Part shown: piece after piece, positions 17,440-26,152 of the stretch
Numbering within the stretch: position 1 is the first letter of the stretch
How the letters are laid out: each line of letters opens with the position of its first letter
NCBI RefSeq assembly: GCF_021732705.1
Contig: NZ_JAKFUM010000021.1
Span: forward strand, 1-51,689
DNA: 51,689 nt
Source: Nevskia sp.
Lineage (GTDB): Bacteria > Pseudomonadota > Gammaproteobacteria > Nevskiales > Nevskiaceae
Direction of reading: 5' to 3'
Notes under the pieces: generated by a model
What the model saw: the letters and a program-made list of their open reading frames with translations, nothing else
Databases searched by the model: none
Told to the model about the DNA's origin: nothing
Program-made: the position numbers and the translations under genes

Positions 17440-18735
17440 ATGTCGAACCTGATTCGTGGCCTTCGCGGCCTCGCACTGACCGGTCTCGCCGGCAGTTTCG
17501 CGGCGCACGCCGCAACGCCGGACACTGTCGAGAACGCGTACTGGAACCTGCCGAAAGGCGTGACCGACATCAGCCATGAAGTGTTCAACCTGCACATGGC
17601 GGCGTTCTGGGTTTGCGTGGCGATCGCCGTCGTCGTGTTCGGCGTGATGTTCTATTCGGTGTTCGCGCACCGCCGTTCGAAGAACCCGGTGCCGGCAACG
17701 TTCCACCACTCGACCACGGTCGAGATCATCTGGACGATCGTGCCGTTCCTGATCCTGATCGGGCTCGCCGTGCCGGCCGCCGGCACGCTGATCAAGCAGT
17801 ACGACACGCGCAACGCCGACATGACGGTGAAGATCACCGGCTACCAGTGGAAGTGGCAGTACGAATACGTCGGCGAAAACGTCAGCTTCTTCTCGACCCT
17901 GGACGAGAAGTCGAACGAAGCCCGCCAGCTCGGCTCCGGCATCGACCCGAAGACGGTCCCGAACTACCTGCGCAACGTCGACAACTACCTCGTGGTGCCG
18001 GTCGGCAAGAAGGTTCGCTTCCTGCTGACCGCGAACGACGTCATCCATGGCTGGTGGGTGCCCGACCTCGCGATCAAGAAGGACGCGATCCCGGGCTTCA
18101 TCAACGAGATGTGGACCAAGATCAACGAGCCGGGCGTTTACCGCGGCGGCTGCACCGTGCTGTGCGGCCGCGACCACGGCTTCATGCCGATCGTGATCGA
18201 AGCGAAGTCGGAAACCGACTACGCCGCCTGGCTCGCCGCCAAGAAGGGTGGCGACGCTGCCGCTCCGGCCGCAGAACCGGCGGCTGCGCCGACGCCGGCC
18301 GCCGCGCTTCCGGCGAAGCTCGAGGTGGCCGCTGCCGCCACCACGGCGACCGACGCCGTCGTCGATGCCAAGCCGGTGCAGCTGGCTGCGGCCGACACCG
18401 CGGCCGCGCCCGCCCCGGCGGCTGCCGCGGCACCGGCGACGAAGGAAGAACTGATCGCCCGTGGCGAGAAGGTGTACAAGGTCAACTGCATGGCCTGCCA
18501 TCAGGCGACCGGCGCCGGGCTGGCACCGACCTTCCCGAGCCTGATCGGGTCGGCGGTCGTCGCGGGCCCGATCGATGCTCAGATCAAGCAGGTACTGAAC
18601 GGCAAGAACGCGATGCCGCCGTTCGCTCGCCTGAAGGATGCCGACATCGCCGCCGTCGTCACCTACACCCGCAACTCGTTCGGCAACAAGGTCGGCGACG
18701 CCGCCTCCGCCGAACAGGTCGCGAAGCTGCGCTGA
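17440..18735 (+). CDS. ctaC: Cytochrome c oxidase subunit II fused to cytochrome c
   Basis: A 431-residue caa3-type subunit II. It has a signal peptide (cleavage near AAHAA), two membrane helices, then the periplasmic cupredoxin domain with the CuA site C238-TVL-C242-GRD-H246-GF-M249 and the ITGYQWKWQYEY aromatic patch. An Ala/Pro-rich linker of about 65 residues leads to a C-terminal cytochrome c domain with C350-MAC-H354 and the likely axial Met in AMPPF. The ATG at 17440 has GGAG five bases upstream; a GTG two codons earlier is possible. It takes electrons from cytochrome c or the bc1 complex and passes them to subunit I. Confidence 0.95.
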   Translation: MSNLIRGLRGLALTGLAGSFAAHAATPDTVENAYWNLPKGVTDISHEVFNLHMAAFWVCVAIAVVVFGVMFYSVFAHRRSKNPVPATFHHSTTVEIIWTIVPFLILIGLAVPAAGTLIKQYDTRNADMTVKITGYQWKWQYEYVGENVSFFSTLDEKSNEARQLGSGIDPKTVPNYLRNVDNYLVVPVGKKVRFLLTANDVIHGWWVPDLAIKKDAIPGFINEMWTKINEPGVYRGGCTVLCGRDHGFMPIVIEAKSETDYAAWLAAKKGGDAAAPAAEPAAAPTPAAALPAKLEVAAAATTATDAVVDAKPVQLAAADTAAAPAPAAAAAPATKEELIARGEKVYKVNCMACHQATGAGLAPTFPSLIGSAVVAGPIDAQIKQVLNGKNAMPPFARLKDADIAAVVTYTRNSFGNKVGDAASAEQVAKLR

Positions 18736-18787
18736 GTTTCGCGCGCCCGACAACATCCAGATTTCGCATTGCCCGGAGTAGAGAGTC

Positions 18788-20428
18788 ATGGCCAACACGC
18801 ACTCGCATCACGACCATAGTCACGGGCACGACCATGCCCACGACCATGATCACCATCATGGTCCCGACAAGGGCGTGATGCGCTGGATCAAGACCACGAA
18901 CCACAAGGACCTCGGGACCTTGTACCTGTGGTTCTCGTTCATCATGTTCTTCATCGGCGGCGTCATGTCGCTGATCATCCGTGCGGAACTGTTCCAGCCG
19001 GGTCTGCAGTTCATCGACCCCGAGTTCTACAACCAGATGATCACGCTGCACGCGCTGGTCATGATCTTCGGCGGCGTCATGCCGGCGTTCGTCGGCCTGG
19101 CGAACTGGATGGTGCCGATGATGATCGGCTGCTCCGACCTCGCGCTGCCGCGCGTGAACAACTGGGGCTTCTGGATCTTGCCGTTCGCGTTCACGATGCT
19201 GCTGTCGTCGCTGTTCCTGCCGGGCGGTGGCCCTGCCGGCGGCTGGACGCTGTATCCGCCGCTGGTGCTCCAGGGTGGTGCCTCGTTCCCGCTGACGATC
19301 TTCGCGATCCACATGCTCGGCATCTCGTCGATCACCGGCGCGATCAACATCGTCGTCACGATCATGAACATGCGCGCACCGGGCATGACCCTGCTGAAGA
19401 TGCCGCTGTTCGTCTGGACCTGGCTGATCACCGCCTACCTGCTGATCGCGGTCATGCCGGTGCTCGCCGGTGCCGTGACCATGCTGCTGACCGACAAGTA
19501 TTTCGGCACCAGCTTCTTCAACGCGGCTGGCGGCGGCGACCCGGTGATGTTCGAACACATCTTCTGGTTCTTCGGCCATCCGGAGGTCTACATCATGATC
19601 CTGCCGGCGTTCGGCATCGTCTCGACGATCATCCCGACCTTCGCCCGCAAGCAGCTGTTCGGCTATGACTCGATGGTCTACGCCGTGGCCTCGATCGCGT
19701 TCCTGTCGTTCATCGTCTGGGCGCACCACATGTTCACCGTCGGCATCCCGCTGGCCGGCGAACTGTTCTTCATGTTCTCGACGATGCTGATCGCGGTGCC
19801 GACCGGCGTGAAGGTGTTCAACTGGCTGGCCACGATGTGGCGCGGTTCGATGACCTTCGAAACGCCGATGCTGTTCGCGATCGGCTTCGTGTTCCTGTTC
19901 ACCATCGGCGGCTTCTCGGGAATCATGCTGGCGCTCGCGCCGGTCGACTTCCAGTACCACAACAGCTACTTCGTGGTGGCCCACTTCCATTACGTGCTGG
20001 TGCCGGGCGCGATCTTCTCGATCATCGGCGCCATCTACTACTGGATTCCGAAGTGGACCGGCGTGATGTACAGCGAAACGCTCGGCAAGTGGCACTTCTG
20101 GCTGAGCGCGATCTTCATCAACATCACGTTCTTCCCGCAGCATTTCGTCGGTCTGGCCGGCATGCCGCGCCGCATCCCGGACTACGCCGTGCAGTTCACG
20201 GACTTCAACGAGCTGTCGACCATCGGTGCGTTCGGCTACTTCGTCGTCCAGTTCATCATGATCTACAACTTCCTGCGCTGCGCCCTGTTCCGCAAGGGCA
20301 TGGAGCCGGCCACCGGCCAGGTGTGGGAAGGCGCGAAGGGTCTGGAATGGACGGTCGCCTCGCCGGCGCCGTACCACACGTTCGAAGATCCGCCGCACGT
20401 GGGCGATGAGCCTGCGGCGACGCACTGA
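18788..20428 (+). CDS. ctaD: Cytochrome c oxidase subunit I
   Basis: A 546-residue heme-copper oxidase catalytic subunit with about twelve membrane helices. Heme a and heme a3/CuB ligands are present: ITLHALVMIF, H264-PEVY (His-Tyr pair and the A1-type Glu), the AHHMFT pair and VVAHFHYVL. The D-channel Asp is in CSDLALPRVNN and the K-channel Lys in PTGVKVFNW, so this is an A1-type proton pump. Unusually, the first 28 residues contain 12 histidines before the conserved TTNHKDLGTLYL. GGAG lies eight bases before the ATG. Confidence 0.97.
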   Translation: MANTHSHHDHSHGHDHAHDHDHHHGPDKGVMRWIKTTNHKDLGTLYLWFSFIMFFIGGVMSLIIRAELFQPGLQFIDPEFYNQMITLHALVMIFGGVMPAFVGLANWMVPMMIGCSDLALPRVNNWGFWILPFAFTMLLSSLFLPGGGPAGGWTLYPPLVLQGGASFPLTIFAIHMLGISSITGAINIVVTIMNMRAPGMTLLKMPLFVWTWLITAYLLIAVMPVLAGAVTMLLTDKYFGTSFFNAAGGGDPVMFEHIFWFFGHPEVYIMILPAFGIVSTIIPTFARKQLFGYDSMVYAVASIAFLSFIVWAHHMFTVGIPLAGELFFMFSTMLIAVPTGVKVFNWLATMWRGSMTFETPMLFAIGFVFLFTIGGFSGIMLALAPVDFQYHNSYFVVAHFHYVLVPGAIFSIIGAIYYWIPKWTGVMYSETLGKWHFWLSAIFINITFFPQHFVGLAGMPRRIPDYAVQFTDFNELSTIGAFGYFVVQFIMIYNFLRCALFRKGMEPATGQVWEGAKGLEWTVASPAPYHTFEDPPHVGDEPAATH

Positions 20429-20445
20429 ACGCCGATCCGGAATCG

Positions 20446-20571
20446 ATGAGCGCCGTGGCTCCCAAGCCCGACACCGCAGAACGCCGTCGCAATTTCCGTC
20501 TGGCCATTGTGCTGGGCCTGATTGCGGTCGGCTTCTACGCGGGTTTCGTGCTGTCGATCGCGTCGCGCTGA
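20446..20571 (+). CDS. Cytochrome oxidase small assembly protein (41 residues)
   Basis: A 41-residue open frame between ctaD and ctaG. It starts MSAVAPKPDTAERRRNF, continues with a single membrane helix (LAIVLGLIAVGFYAGFVLSI) and ends SR. Short proteins with this layout sit between subunit I and CtaG in many beta- and gammaproteobacteria and are annotated as small assembly proteins. The spacing (17 bases after ctaD, 10 before ctaG) and lack of any other gene in the gap support it. The function is inferred from position. Confidence 0.75.
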   Translation: MSAVAPKPDTAERRRNFRLAIVLGLIAVGFYAGFVLSIASR

Positions 20572-20581
20572 TCGATCGACG

Positions 20582-21163
20582 ATGAGCACGCCCACCGAAA
20601 ATCGTCGCGGCAGCTGGAAATGGCTGATCGTGGTCGGCGGCATGTTCTGCTTCGGTTTTGCGCTGGTGCCGATGTACAACGCGCTGTGCCAGCTGACCAA
20701 TCTGAACGGCAAGGACACCGCGATGCTGGTGTCGGCCAAGGATGTGGTCGAGCGCGAGGACGCCACGCGGACCGTGAAGGTCGAGTTCGTGACCACGGTC
20801 AACGGTGGACGCGTGTTCAGCTTTCACGCCGAGCAGCCGACGATCGAGGTTCACCCGGGCAAGCTGTACACGGTGAACTTCACCGCCCGCAACGAGCGCG
20901 ACGAGGCCGTGGTCGGTCAGGCCGTGCCGAGCGTGGCGCCGTGGAACGCGGCCCGGCATCTGCGCAAGACCGAATGCTTCTGCTTCAACCAGCAGCCGTT
21001 CGCGGCCAATGAGGAAAAGCGCATGCCGGTGCGCTTCATGATCGACCCGGAGCTGCCGGCCGACGTCGAAACCGTCACCCTGTCGTACACGTTCTTTGAC
21101 GCGACCGCGCTGGCCAACGGCAAGATCGATCCCGTCAAGCAGCAACCTGCACCGAAAAGCTAG
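20582..21163 (+). CDS. ctaG: Cytochrome c oxidase assembly protein CtaG/Cox11
   Basis: A 193-residue copper chaperone that delivers Cu to the CuB site of subunit I. A single N-terminal membrane anchor (WLIVVGGMFCFGFALVPMY) precedes the periplasmic domain. The first Cys of the family lies in ALCQLTNLNGK and the copper motif is ECFCFNQQPF. The closing region SYTFFDAT is typical. The start at 20582 follows the small assembly protein by 10 bases. Confidence 0.96.
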   Translation: MSTPTENRRGSWKWLIVVGGMFCFGFALVPMYNALCQLTNLNGKDTAMLVSAKDVVEREDATRTVKVEFVTTVNGGRVFSFHAEQPTIEVHPGKLYTVNFTARNERDEAVVGQAVPSVAPWNAARHLRKTECFCFNQQPFAANEEKRMPVRFMIDPELPADVETVTLSYTFFDATALANGKIDPVKQQPAPKS

Positions 21164-21180
21164 TCAACCAGGAAATCGTC

Positions 21181-22068
21181 ATGGCGACCCACGCCGCTGA
21201 AAGCCACTCCGACAACCGTCGTTATTTCGTTCCGGACCCGAGTGTCTGGCCGTTCCTGCTGACGATTGCGCTCGGCACGATCCTGTACAGCGTCAGCATG
21301 TACCTCGAAGAGCGTCACCCGGGTCCGATTCCGTTCGTGATCGGCGGCGCGCTGTTCTTCTACATCGTGTTCACCTGGTTCCGCGGCGTTGCGCTGGAAA
21401 GCGAATCCGGCAAGTACAGCGCCCAGGTCGACCGCACCTACCGCATGGGGATGAGCTGGTTCATCTTCTCGGAAGTGATGTTCTTCGGTGCCTTCTTCGG
21501 CGCGCTGTACTACGCGCGCGAACTGTCGGTGCCGTGGCTGTCGGGCGAAGGGTCGCGGGTGCTGACCAACGAGTTCCTGTGGCCGGCGTTCGAGAATGTC
21601 TGGCCGACCAACGGCCCGGCCGGCATCGGCGGCGAGTTCAAGACCATTTCGCCGTGGCATCTGCCGCTGATCAACACGTTGCTGCTGCTGACCTCGTCGA
21701 TCACGATCACCTTCGCGCATCATGCGCTGAAGGAAGGGCACCGCCTCGCGACGATCCTGTGGATGTGGGCGACCATCGCGCTCGGCTGCGTGTTCCTGTA
21801 CTTCCAGGTCACCGAGTACATCGAGGCCTACCACGAGCTGAACCTCACGCTCGGCTCCGGCATCTACGGCTCGACGTTCTTCATGCTGACCGGTTTCCAC
21901 GGCATGCACGTGACGCTGGGCACGATCATGATGATCGCCGTCACCGGCCGCCTGATGTCGGGTCACTTCAAGCCGGACAGCCACTTCGGCTTCGAAGGCG
22001 TGGCGTGGTACTGGCACTTCGTCGACGTGGTCTGGCTCGGCCTGTTCATCTTCGTCTACATCCTCTGA
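21181..22068 (+). CDS. ctaE: Cytochrome c oxidase subunit III
   Basis: A 295-residue membrane subunit with seven predicted helices. It stabilises subunit I and carries lipid sites. Conserved pieces include GMSWFIFSEVMFFGAFF, the EYIEAYHELNLTLGSGIYGSTFFMLTG region and the closing GVAWYWHFVDVVWLGLF. AGGAAA lies shortly before the ATG. A terminator follows 49 bases after the stop. Confidence 0.97.
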   Translation: MATHAAESHSDNRRYFVPDPSVWPFLLTIALGTILYSVSMYLEERHPGPIPFVIGGALFFYIVFTWFRGVALESESGKYSAQVDRTYRMGMSWFIFSEVMFFGAFFGALYYARELSVPWLSGEGSRVLTNEFLWPAFENVWPTNGPAGIGGEFKTISPWHLPLINTLLLLTSSITITFAHHALKEGHRLATILWMWATIALGCVFLYFQVTEYIEAYHELNLTLGSGIYGSTFFMLTGFHGMHVTLGTIMMIAVTGRLMSGHFKPDSHFGFEGVAWYWHFVDVVWLGLFIFVYIL

Positions 22069-22116
22069 TCTAGACGTCACCCGCATCGGCGATTCCTCGT
22101 CGATGCGTGAAAAGCC

Positions 22117-22146
22117 AAAAAGCCCGGCCTCGCGGTCGGGCTTTTT
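22117..22146 (+). terminator. Intrinsic terminator after ctaE
   Basis: AAAAAGCCCGGCC pairs with GGTCGGGCTTTTT around a TCGC loop. The A-run on one side and T-run on the other mean it can also act on the minus strand for the convergent DUF2909 gene. Confidence 0.9.
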
Positions 22147-22245
22147 GTCATGGGTTGGGGCGAGTCACATCAGCCGAACGGTCGTCGCGCCATCGGCTGA
22201 GGCAATGGAACGTCGCCGGGATTCAGAAGTCCATCACGCGACGGC

Positions 22246-22455
22246 CTAGCGGCCGACGCCGTGCGGATGGATCCAGCCCTGTGCCGTGGCCAGCAGCAGG
22301 AACGCGATCAGGGCCACGGCCAGGCCAACGCGGATCGACAGCGCGCGGACCGTGCGCTTGCTCTGGCTGGAGTCCTTGAGCATGAAGAACAGCCCCGAAA
22401 ACAGCGAAATGACGATGGCTATCAGCAGAAACGCGATGATCAGCTTCGGAAGCAT
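22246..22455 (-). CDS. DUF2909 twin-transmembrane protein
   Basis: A 69-residue protein with two hydrophobic helices (KLIIAFLLIAIVISLFSGLFF and VGLAVALIAFLLLATAQGW) joined by a basic loop (DSSQSKRTVRALSIR). This matches the DUF2909 twin-transmembrane family, which is often beside cytochrome oxidase genes. It lies on the opposite strand to the rest of the cluster, between ctaE and the SURF1 gene. The function is unknown. Confidence 0.8.
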   Translation of the reverse strand: MLPKLIIAFLLIAIVISLFSGLFFMLKDSSQSKRTVRALSIRVGLAVALIAFLLLATAQGWIHPHGVGR

Positions 22456-22518
22456 GGCAGGGCAGGGAAAAGGTGGTGTGCGGATGGTAAGCCGCCATGC
22501 CCGGGTTGCCTACGCGCC

Positions 22519-23247
22519 GTGACTTCCGGCTGGCAATTCCGCCCGCCGTGGTGGGTGATCGTCGGCACACTGCTGGGCTGCGCGGTGACGATCAATCTCG
22601 GACTGTGGCAATGGCATCGCGGCCTTGCGCGCGAGGCGCTGGACGCGCAGTACGCGAGTGCCGTGACGCAGCAGGCGCTTGCGCTGTCGGTCGACAGCGC
22701 CGTGCCCGCCGGTGCCGATGCCGTCTCGGCAACCGCCCGCGGCCACTACGATGCCAGCCGGCAACTGCTGCTCGACAATCAGGTGCACGACCGCATGCCG
22801 GGCTATCAGGTGCTGACGCCGTTCGTGCTCGACGACGGCGGCATCGTGCTGGTCAACCGTGGCTGGCTGCCGCAGAACCCGGATCGGCGCGTGCTGCCGG
22901 CGCTCGCGATCAGCGATGCGACGACGACCGTGAACGGGCTGTGGCGTTCGCTGCCGCAACCGGCCCTGCGGCTGTCGATCGAGAACTGCCCGTCGGCCGG
23001 CGTGCCGTGGCCGCGCATCGTCGGCTATCCGACGGCGGACGACCTGCGCTGCCTGTACGGCGCGTCGACGGCCGGCGGCGTGCTGCTGCTCGATCCTGCC
23101 GAACCGGACGGCTACCTGCGCGAGTGGACGCAGGGCGATCGCCGCTTTCCGCCGCAGCGTCATTACGGTTATGCCGCGCAGTGGTTCGCGTTCGCCGCGA
23201 CCCTGCTGGCGATCTTTCTCAAACTCAATCTGAAACGCCGCCCATGA
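22519..23247 (+). CDS. SURF1 family cytochrome oxidase biogenesis protein
   Basis: A 242-residue SURF1/Shy1 protein, which assists heme a insertion into subunit I. It has an N-terminal helix (WWVIVGTLLGCAVTINLGLWQWHRG) and a C-terminal helix (YAAQWFAFAATLLAIFLKLN) flanking a periplasmic domain. Family motifs LDNQ, GYQVLTPF, VLVNRGWLP and RHYGYAAQWF are present. The start is GTG at 22519, chosen because upstream in-frame residues are antisense to DUF2909. Its stop overlaps the next start (ATGA). Confidence 0.93.
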   Translation: MTSGWQFRPPWWVIVGTLLGCAVTINLGLWQWHRGLAREALDAQYASAVTQQALALSVDSAVPAGADAVSATARGHYDASRQLLLDNQVHDRMPGYQVLTPFVLDDGGIVLVNRGWLPQNPDRRVLPALAISDATTTVNGLWRSLPQPALRLSIENCPSAGVPWPRIVGYPTADDLRCLYGASTAGGVLLLDPAEPDGYLREWTQGDRRFPPQRHYGYAAQWFAFAATLLAIFLKLNLKRRP

Positions 23248-23846
23248 ACCCGCAAGCCGCCGTGCTGACGCGATCGCGCCTGACCCTGATCCTGCTCGGA
23301 TCGCTGTTCTTTGCCCCGTTCATCGGCGCCTGGGTAATCTACAACTTCTTCCCGAACCTTCGGCCGACCGGTACCACCAACTACGGCGAGCTGATCGTTC
23401 CGGCCAAGCCGATTCCCGCGCTGGAACTGAAAGCCGCCGATGGCGCGCCCGCGAACGTGCTGCCAAGCGAGAAATGGACGCTGCTGCAGATCGGCGCTGC
23501 CGACTGCGATGCCGCGTGCAACGAGCGCCTGGTGCTGACGCGCCAGGTTCGGCTTGCGCTCGGCAAGAACCTGTCGCGCCTGCAGCGCGTCTACATCGCA
23601 CCGGATGCGGCGGCGCAGGCGGCACTGGTCGCGTCGCTCGGCGACAGCCACAAGAACCTGCACATCGTCGCCGACGCGGGTGCCGCCGGCAGTCGCGCCC
23701 GCGATGTCTTCGGCACCGACGACCCGTTGAACCTCTACCTGATCGATCCGAACGGCAACTGGCTGCTGGTCTACAAGGGAACGGTCGAAGCCAAGGGCCT
23801 GCTCGGGGACCTGAAGAAGCTGATGAAACTGTCGAACATCGGCTGA
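23244..23846 (+). CDS. SCO-like thioredoxin-fold protein of the oxidase cluster
   Basis: A 200-residue membrane-anchored protein. One N-terminal helix (LTLILLGSLFFAPFIGAWVIY) precedes a periplasmic domain. That domain has DCDAACNERLVLTRQV, a CxxxC pair placed like the copper-binding CxxxC of SCO/PrrC proteins, then VYIAPD and the thioredoxin-like LYLIDPNGNWLLVYKG ending. The SCO histidine is not obvious. It is translationally coupled to SURF1 and precedes heme A synthase, so a role in CuA or redox maturation of the oxidase is likely. The family is usually annotated as hypothetical. Confidence 0.8.
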   Translation: MNPQAAVLTRSRLTLILLGSLFFAPFIGAWVIYNFFPNLRPTGTTNYGELIVPAKPIPALELKAADGAPANVLPSEKWTLLQIGAADCDAACNERLVLTRQVRLALGKNLSRLQRVYIAPDAAAQAALVASLGDSHKNLHIVADAGAAGSRARDVFGTDDPLNLYLIDPNGNWLLVYKGTVEAKGLLGDLKKLMKLSNIG

Positions 23847-23992
23847 CAGGCCGCTGGCCGCGCACGTCGCGCCGCGCTTGCCCGATGCCCTCTTGCCGAC
23901 CGACGTCGAGGCCGGTACGGACCGACCACGACGCGCCGCCGGTGTCCGGCGCCCTGCGGCTGTAAAATGATCAACTTGCCTGCGGATCCACC

Positions 23993-25042
23993 ATGTCCAC
24001 AACGTTTCATCGCATCGCTCTGCTGACACTGGGCCTGACCTTCTGCCTGGTCGTGCTCGGCGCCTACGTCCGCCTGTCGAACGCCGGGCTCGGCTGCCCG
24101 GACTGGCCGGGCTGCTATGGCCATGTCGGCGTGCCGGATGCCCAGCACGAGATCGCGGCGGCCGAAGCCGCGTACCCGGAACGCCCGGTCGAGGCGCCGA
24201 AGGCCTGGAAGGAAATGGTCCATCGCTATCTCGCCGGCTTCGTCGGCCTGCTGATCGGCACGCTCGCCGTGCTGGCGCTCAGGGATCGCACCAGAACCTT
24301 GCCGAGGACGCTGGCACTGGCGACGGTCGGGGTCGTGCTGGTGCAGATCGTGTTCGGGGCGCTGACGGTCACCCTGAAGGTCAAGCCGATCATCGTCACC
24401 ACGCACCTGATGCTGGGGCTGACCACGCTGTCGCTGCTGTGGTGGATGTGGCTCGAGACGCGCCCGGTGGCCACGCAATCGATGCCCGACGCGTTGCCGG
24501 CCGTGCTGAAGCCGCTGGCGGCATTCGCGCTGCTGGTGCTGGGCGGCCAGATCTTCCTCGGCGGCTGGACCAGCACCAACTACGCCGCGCTGGCCTGCCC
24601 GGATTTCCCGGCCTGCCATGGCTCGTTCGCGCCGAAAGGCGATCTGGGCGAAGCCTTCAAGCTGTGGCGCGGTCTCGGCATCGACTACGAATTCGGCGTG
24701 CTCGACACCGCCACCCGCGCAACGATCCATCTGGTCCACCGCTACGGCGCGCTGGTGCTGAGCCTGGTGCTCGGCGGTGTGGCGCTGTACCTGCTGAGCC
24801 TGAACCGCGCGCCGCTGCGACGGCTGGCATTCGCGCTGTTCGGCGCGCTGGCCCTGCAGCTGACCATCGGCATCGGCCTGATCCACCTGCAACTGCCGCT
24901 GTGGCTGGCCGACGCCCACAACGGCGGCGCCGCCGTGCTGCTGCTGGCCGTGCTGGCGCTCAATCACCGGGTCTGGCGCACGGCAAGCGTTGCGCGCACC
25001 GCCCCGGTGCCGCGTGGCACTGCCGTTCCACGACCGATCTGA
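23993..25042 (+). CDS. ctaA: Heme A synthase (CtaA/Cox15)
   Basis: A 349-residue membrane enzyme that oxidises the C8 methyl group of heme O to make heme A. It has about eight helices in two related four-helix halves. Motifs seen: LSNAGLGCPDWPGCYG in the first loop, EMVHRYLAGFVGL and TLKVKPIIVTTHLMLG (heme-ligand His), then TNYAALACPDFPACHG, HLVHRYGAL and WLADAHNGGAAVL in the second half. Both Cys pairs are kept. It is followed by ctaB after seven bases. Confidence 0.96.
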   Translation: MSTTFHRIALLTLGLTFCLVVLGAYVRLSNAGLGCPDWPGCYGHVGVPDAQHEIAAAEAAYPERPVEAPKAWKEMVHRYLAGFVGLLIGTLAVLALRDRTRTLPRTLALATVGVVLVQIVFGALTVTLKVKPIIVTTHLMLGLTTLSLLWWMWLETRPVATQSMPDALPAVLKPLAAFALLVLGGQIFLGGWTSTNYAALACPDFPACHGSFAPKGDLGEAFKLWRGLGIDYEFGVLDTATRATIHLVHRYGALVLSLVLGGVALYLLSLNRAPLRRLAFALFGALALQLTIGIGLIHLQLPLWLADAHNGGAAVLLLAVLALNHRVWRTASVARTAPVPRGTAVPRPI

Positions 25043-25049
25043 ACCGCCG

Positions 25050-26006
25050 ATGACCACCCGATCGACGCCGCCGCTGAAGATTCACGGCGTGCCTGCGGCT
25101 GACGCCGATGTTGCCGCCGCCGCCGTGATCGACGGCGCGGCGCCGGTCTCGCGCTTCAGCGAGTACTACGAGCTGTGCAAGCCGCGCGTGGTCATGCTGA
25201 TCGTGTTCACCGCGATCGTCGGCATGTTCCTCGCAGTGCCCGGCATCCCGCCGATTGCGGCGCTGATCTGGGGCACGATCGGCATCTCGCTGCAGGCGGC
25301 GTCGGCGGCGGCGGTGAACCAGATCATCGATCGCGAGATCGACTCGCGCATGGCCCGCACCTGCGGGAGGCCGCTGGTCACCGGCTCCTTGAGCCTGGTC
25401 GAATCGATCGGCTTCGCGACCGCGCTCGGGCTGGCCGGCTTCGTCGTGCTGTGGTTCCTCGTCAACCCGCTGACCGCGGTGCTGACGCAGCTGACCTTGG
25501 TCGGCTATGCCGGCGTCTACACGCTGTTCCTGAAGCGGGCCACGCCGCAGAACATCGTGATCGGTGGCGCTTCCGGTGCCGCGCCGCCAGTGCTCGGCTG
25601 GGCGGCGGTGACCGGCACCATCGATCCGCATGCGCTGATCCTGTTCCTGATCATCTTCATCTGGACGCCGCCGCACTTCTGGGCGCTGGCCATCGAGCGG
25701 CGCGAGGACTACGCCAAGGTCAACATCCCGATGCTGCCGGTGACGCACGGCGTGGAATACACCAAGACGCAGGTGCTGCTGTACACGCTGCTGCTGATCG
25801 CGGTGACGATCCTGCCGTTCGCGGTCGGCATGAGCGGCTGGCTGTACCTGGTGGCCGCACTCGGCCTCGGCGGCCGTTTCCTGCAGCTCGCGATCCAGCT
25901 CAAGTACCGGCCCCGCAAGGGCCTGCCGATGAAGACCTTCGGCTATTCGATCGTCTACCTGATGGCGATCTTCACGGCGCTGCTGGTTGATCACTACCTG
26001 ATCTGA
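25050..26006 (+). CDS. ctaB: Protoheme IX farnesyltransferase (heme O synthase)
   Basis: A 318-residue UbiA-superfamily enzyme that adds a farnesyl group to heme B. The Mg/prenyl-diphosphate motif is NQIIDREIDSRMART, followed by RPLVTG. The second motif and signature are FIWTPPHFWALAIERREDYAKVNIPMLPV. About nine helices are predicted. The start at 25050 leaves an N-terminal soluble stretch of about 40 residues before YYELCKPRVVML. It ends the oxidase cluster; no T-run terminator is visible behind it. Confidence 0.96.
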   Translation: MTTRSTPPLKIHGVPAADADVAAAAVIDGAAPVSRFSEYYELCKPRVVMLIVFTAIVGMFLAVPGIPPIAALIWGTIGISLQAASAAAVNQIIDREIDSRMARTCGRPLVTGSLSLVESIGFATALGLAGFVVLWFLVNPLTAVLTQLTLVGYAGVYTLFLKRATPQNIVIGGASGAAPPVLGWAAVTGTIDPHALILFLIIFIWTPPHFWALAIERREDYAKVNIPMLPVTHGVEYTKTQVLLYTLLLIAVTILPFAVGMSGWLYLVAALGLGGRFLQLAIQLKYRPRKGLPMKTFGYSIVYLMAIFTALLVDHYLI

Positions 26007-26133
26007 GCGCGCGGGCTGCGGCATCCGACCGCCTGCCGGCCCGCTGGCAGCGGCTTCGAACGGCCTGACAAGGGCCCAAAACCGGAATCGCGACGCGCGT
26101 GCGTCACCGATTTGCCGTCCCGGCTTGTCGGAT

Positions 26134-26152
26134 ATCCGGCCAAATGCCGGAT
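26134..26152. other. Perfect hairpin in the gap before the beta-helix gene
   Basis: ATCCGGC and GCCGGAT form 7-bp arms around CAAAT. A second small hairpin, TTCGG-CTGA-CCGAA, lies at 26185-26198. No T-run follows either, so they may be weak transcript ends of the ctaAB unit or operators for the beta-helix gene. The rest of 26007-26252 shows nothing else recognisable. Confidence 0.3.
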
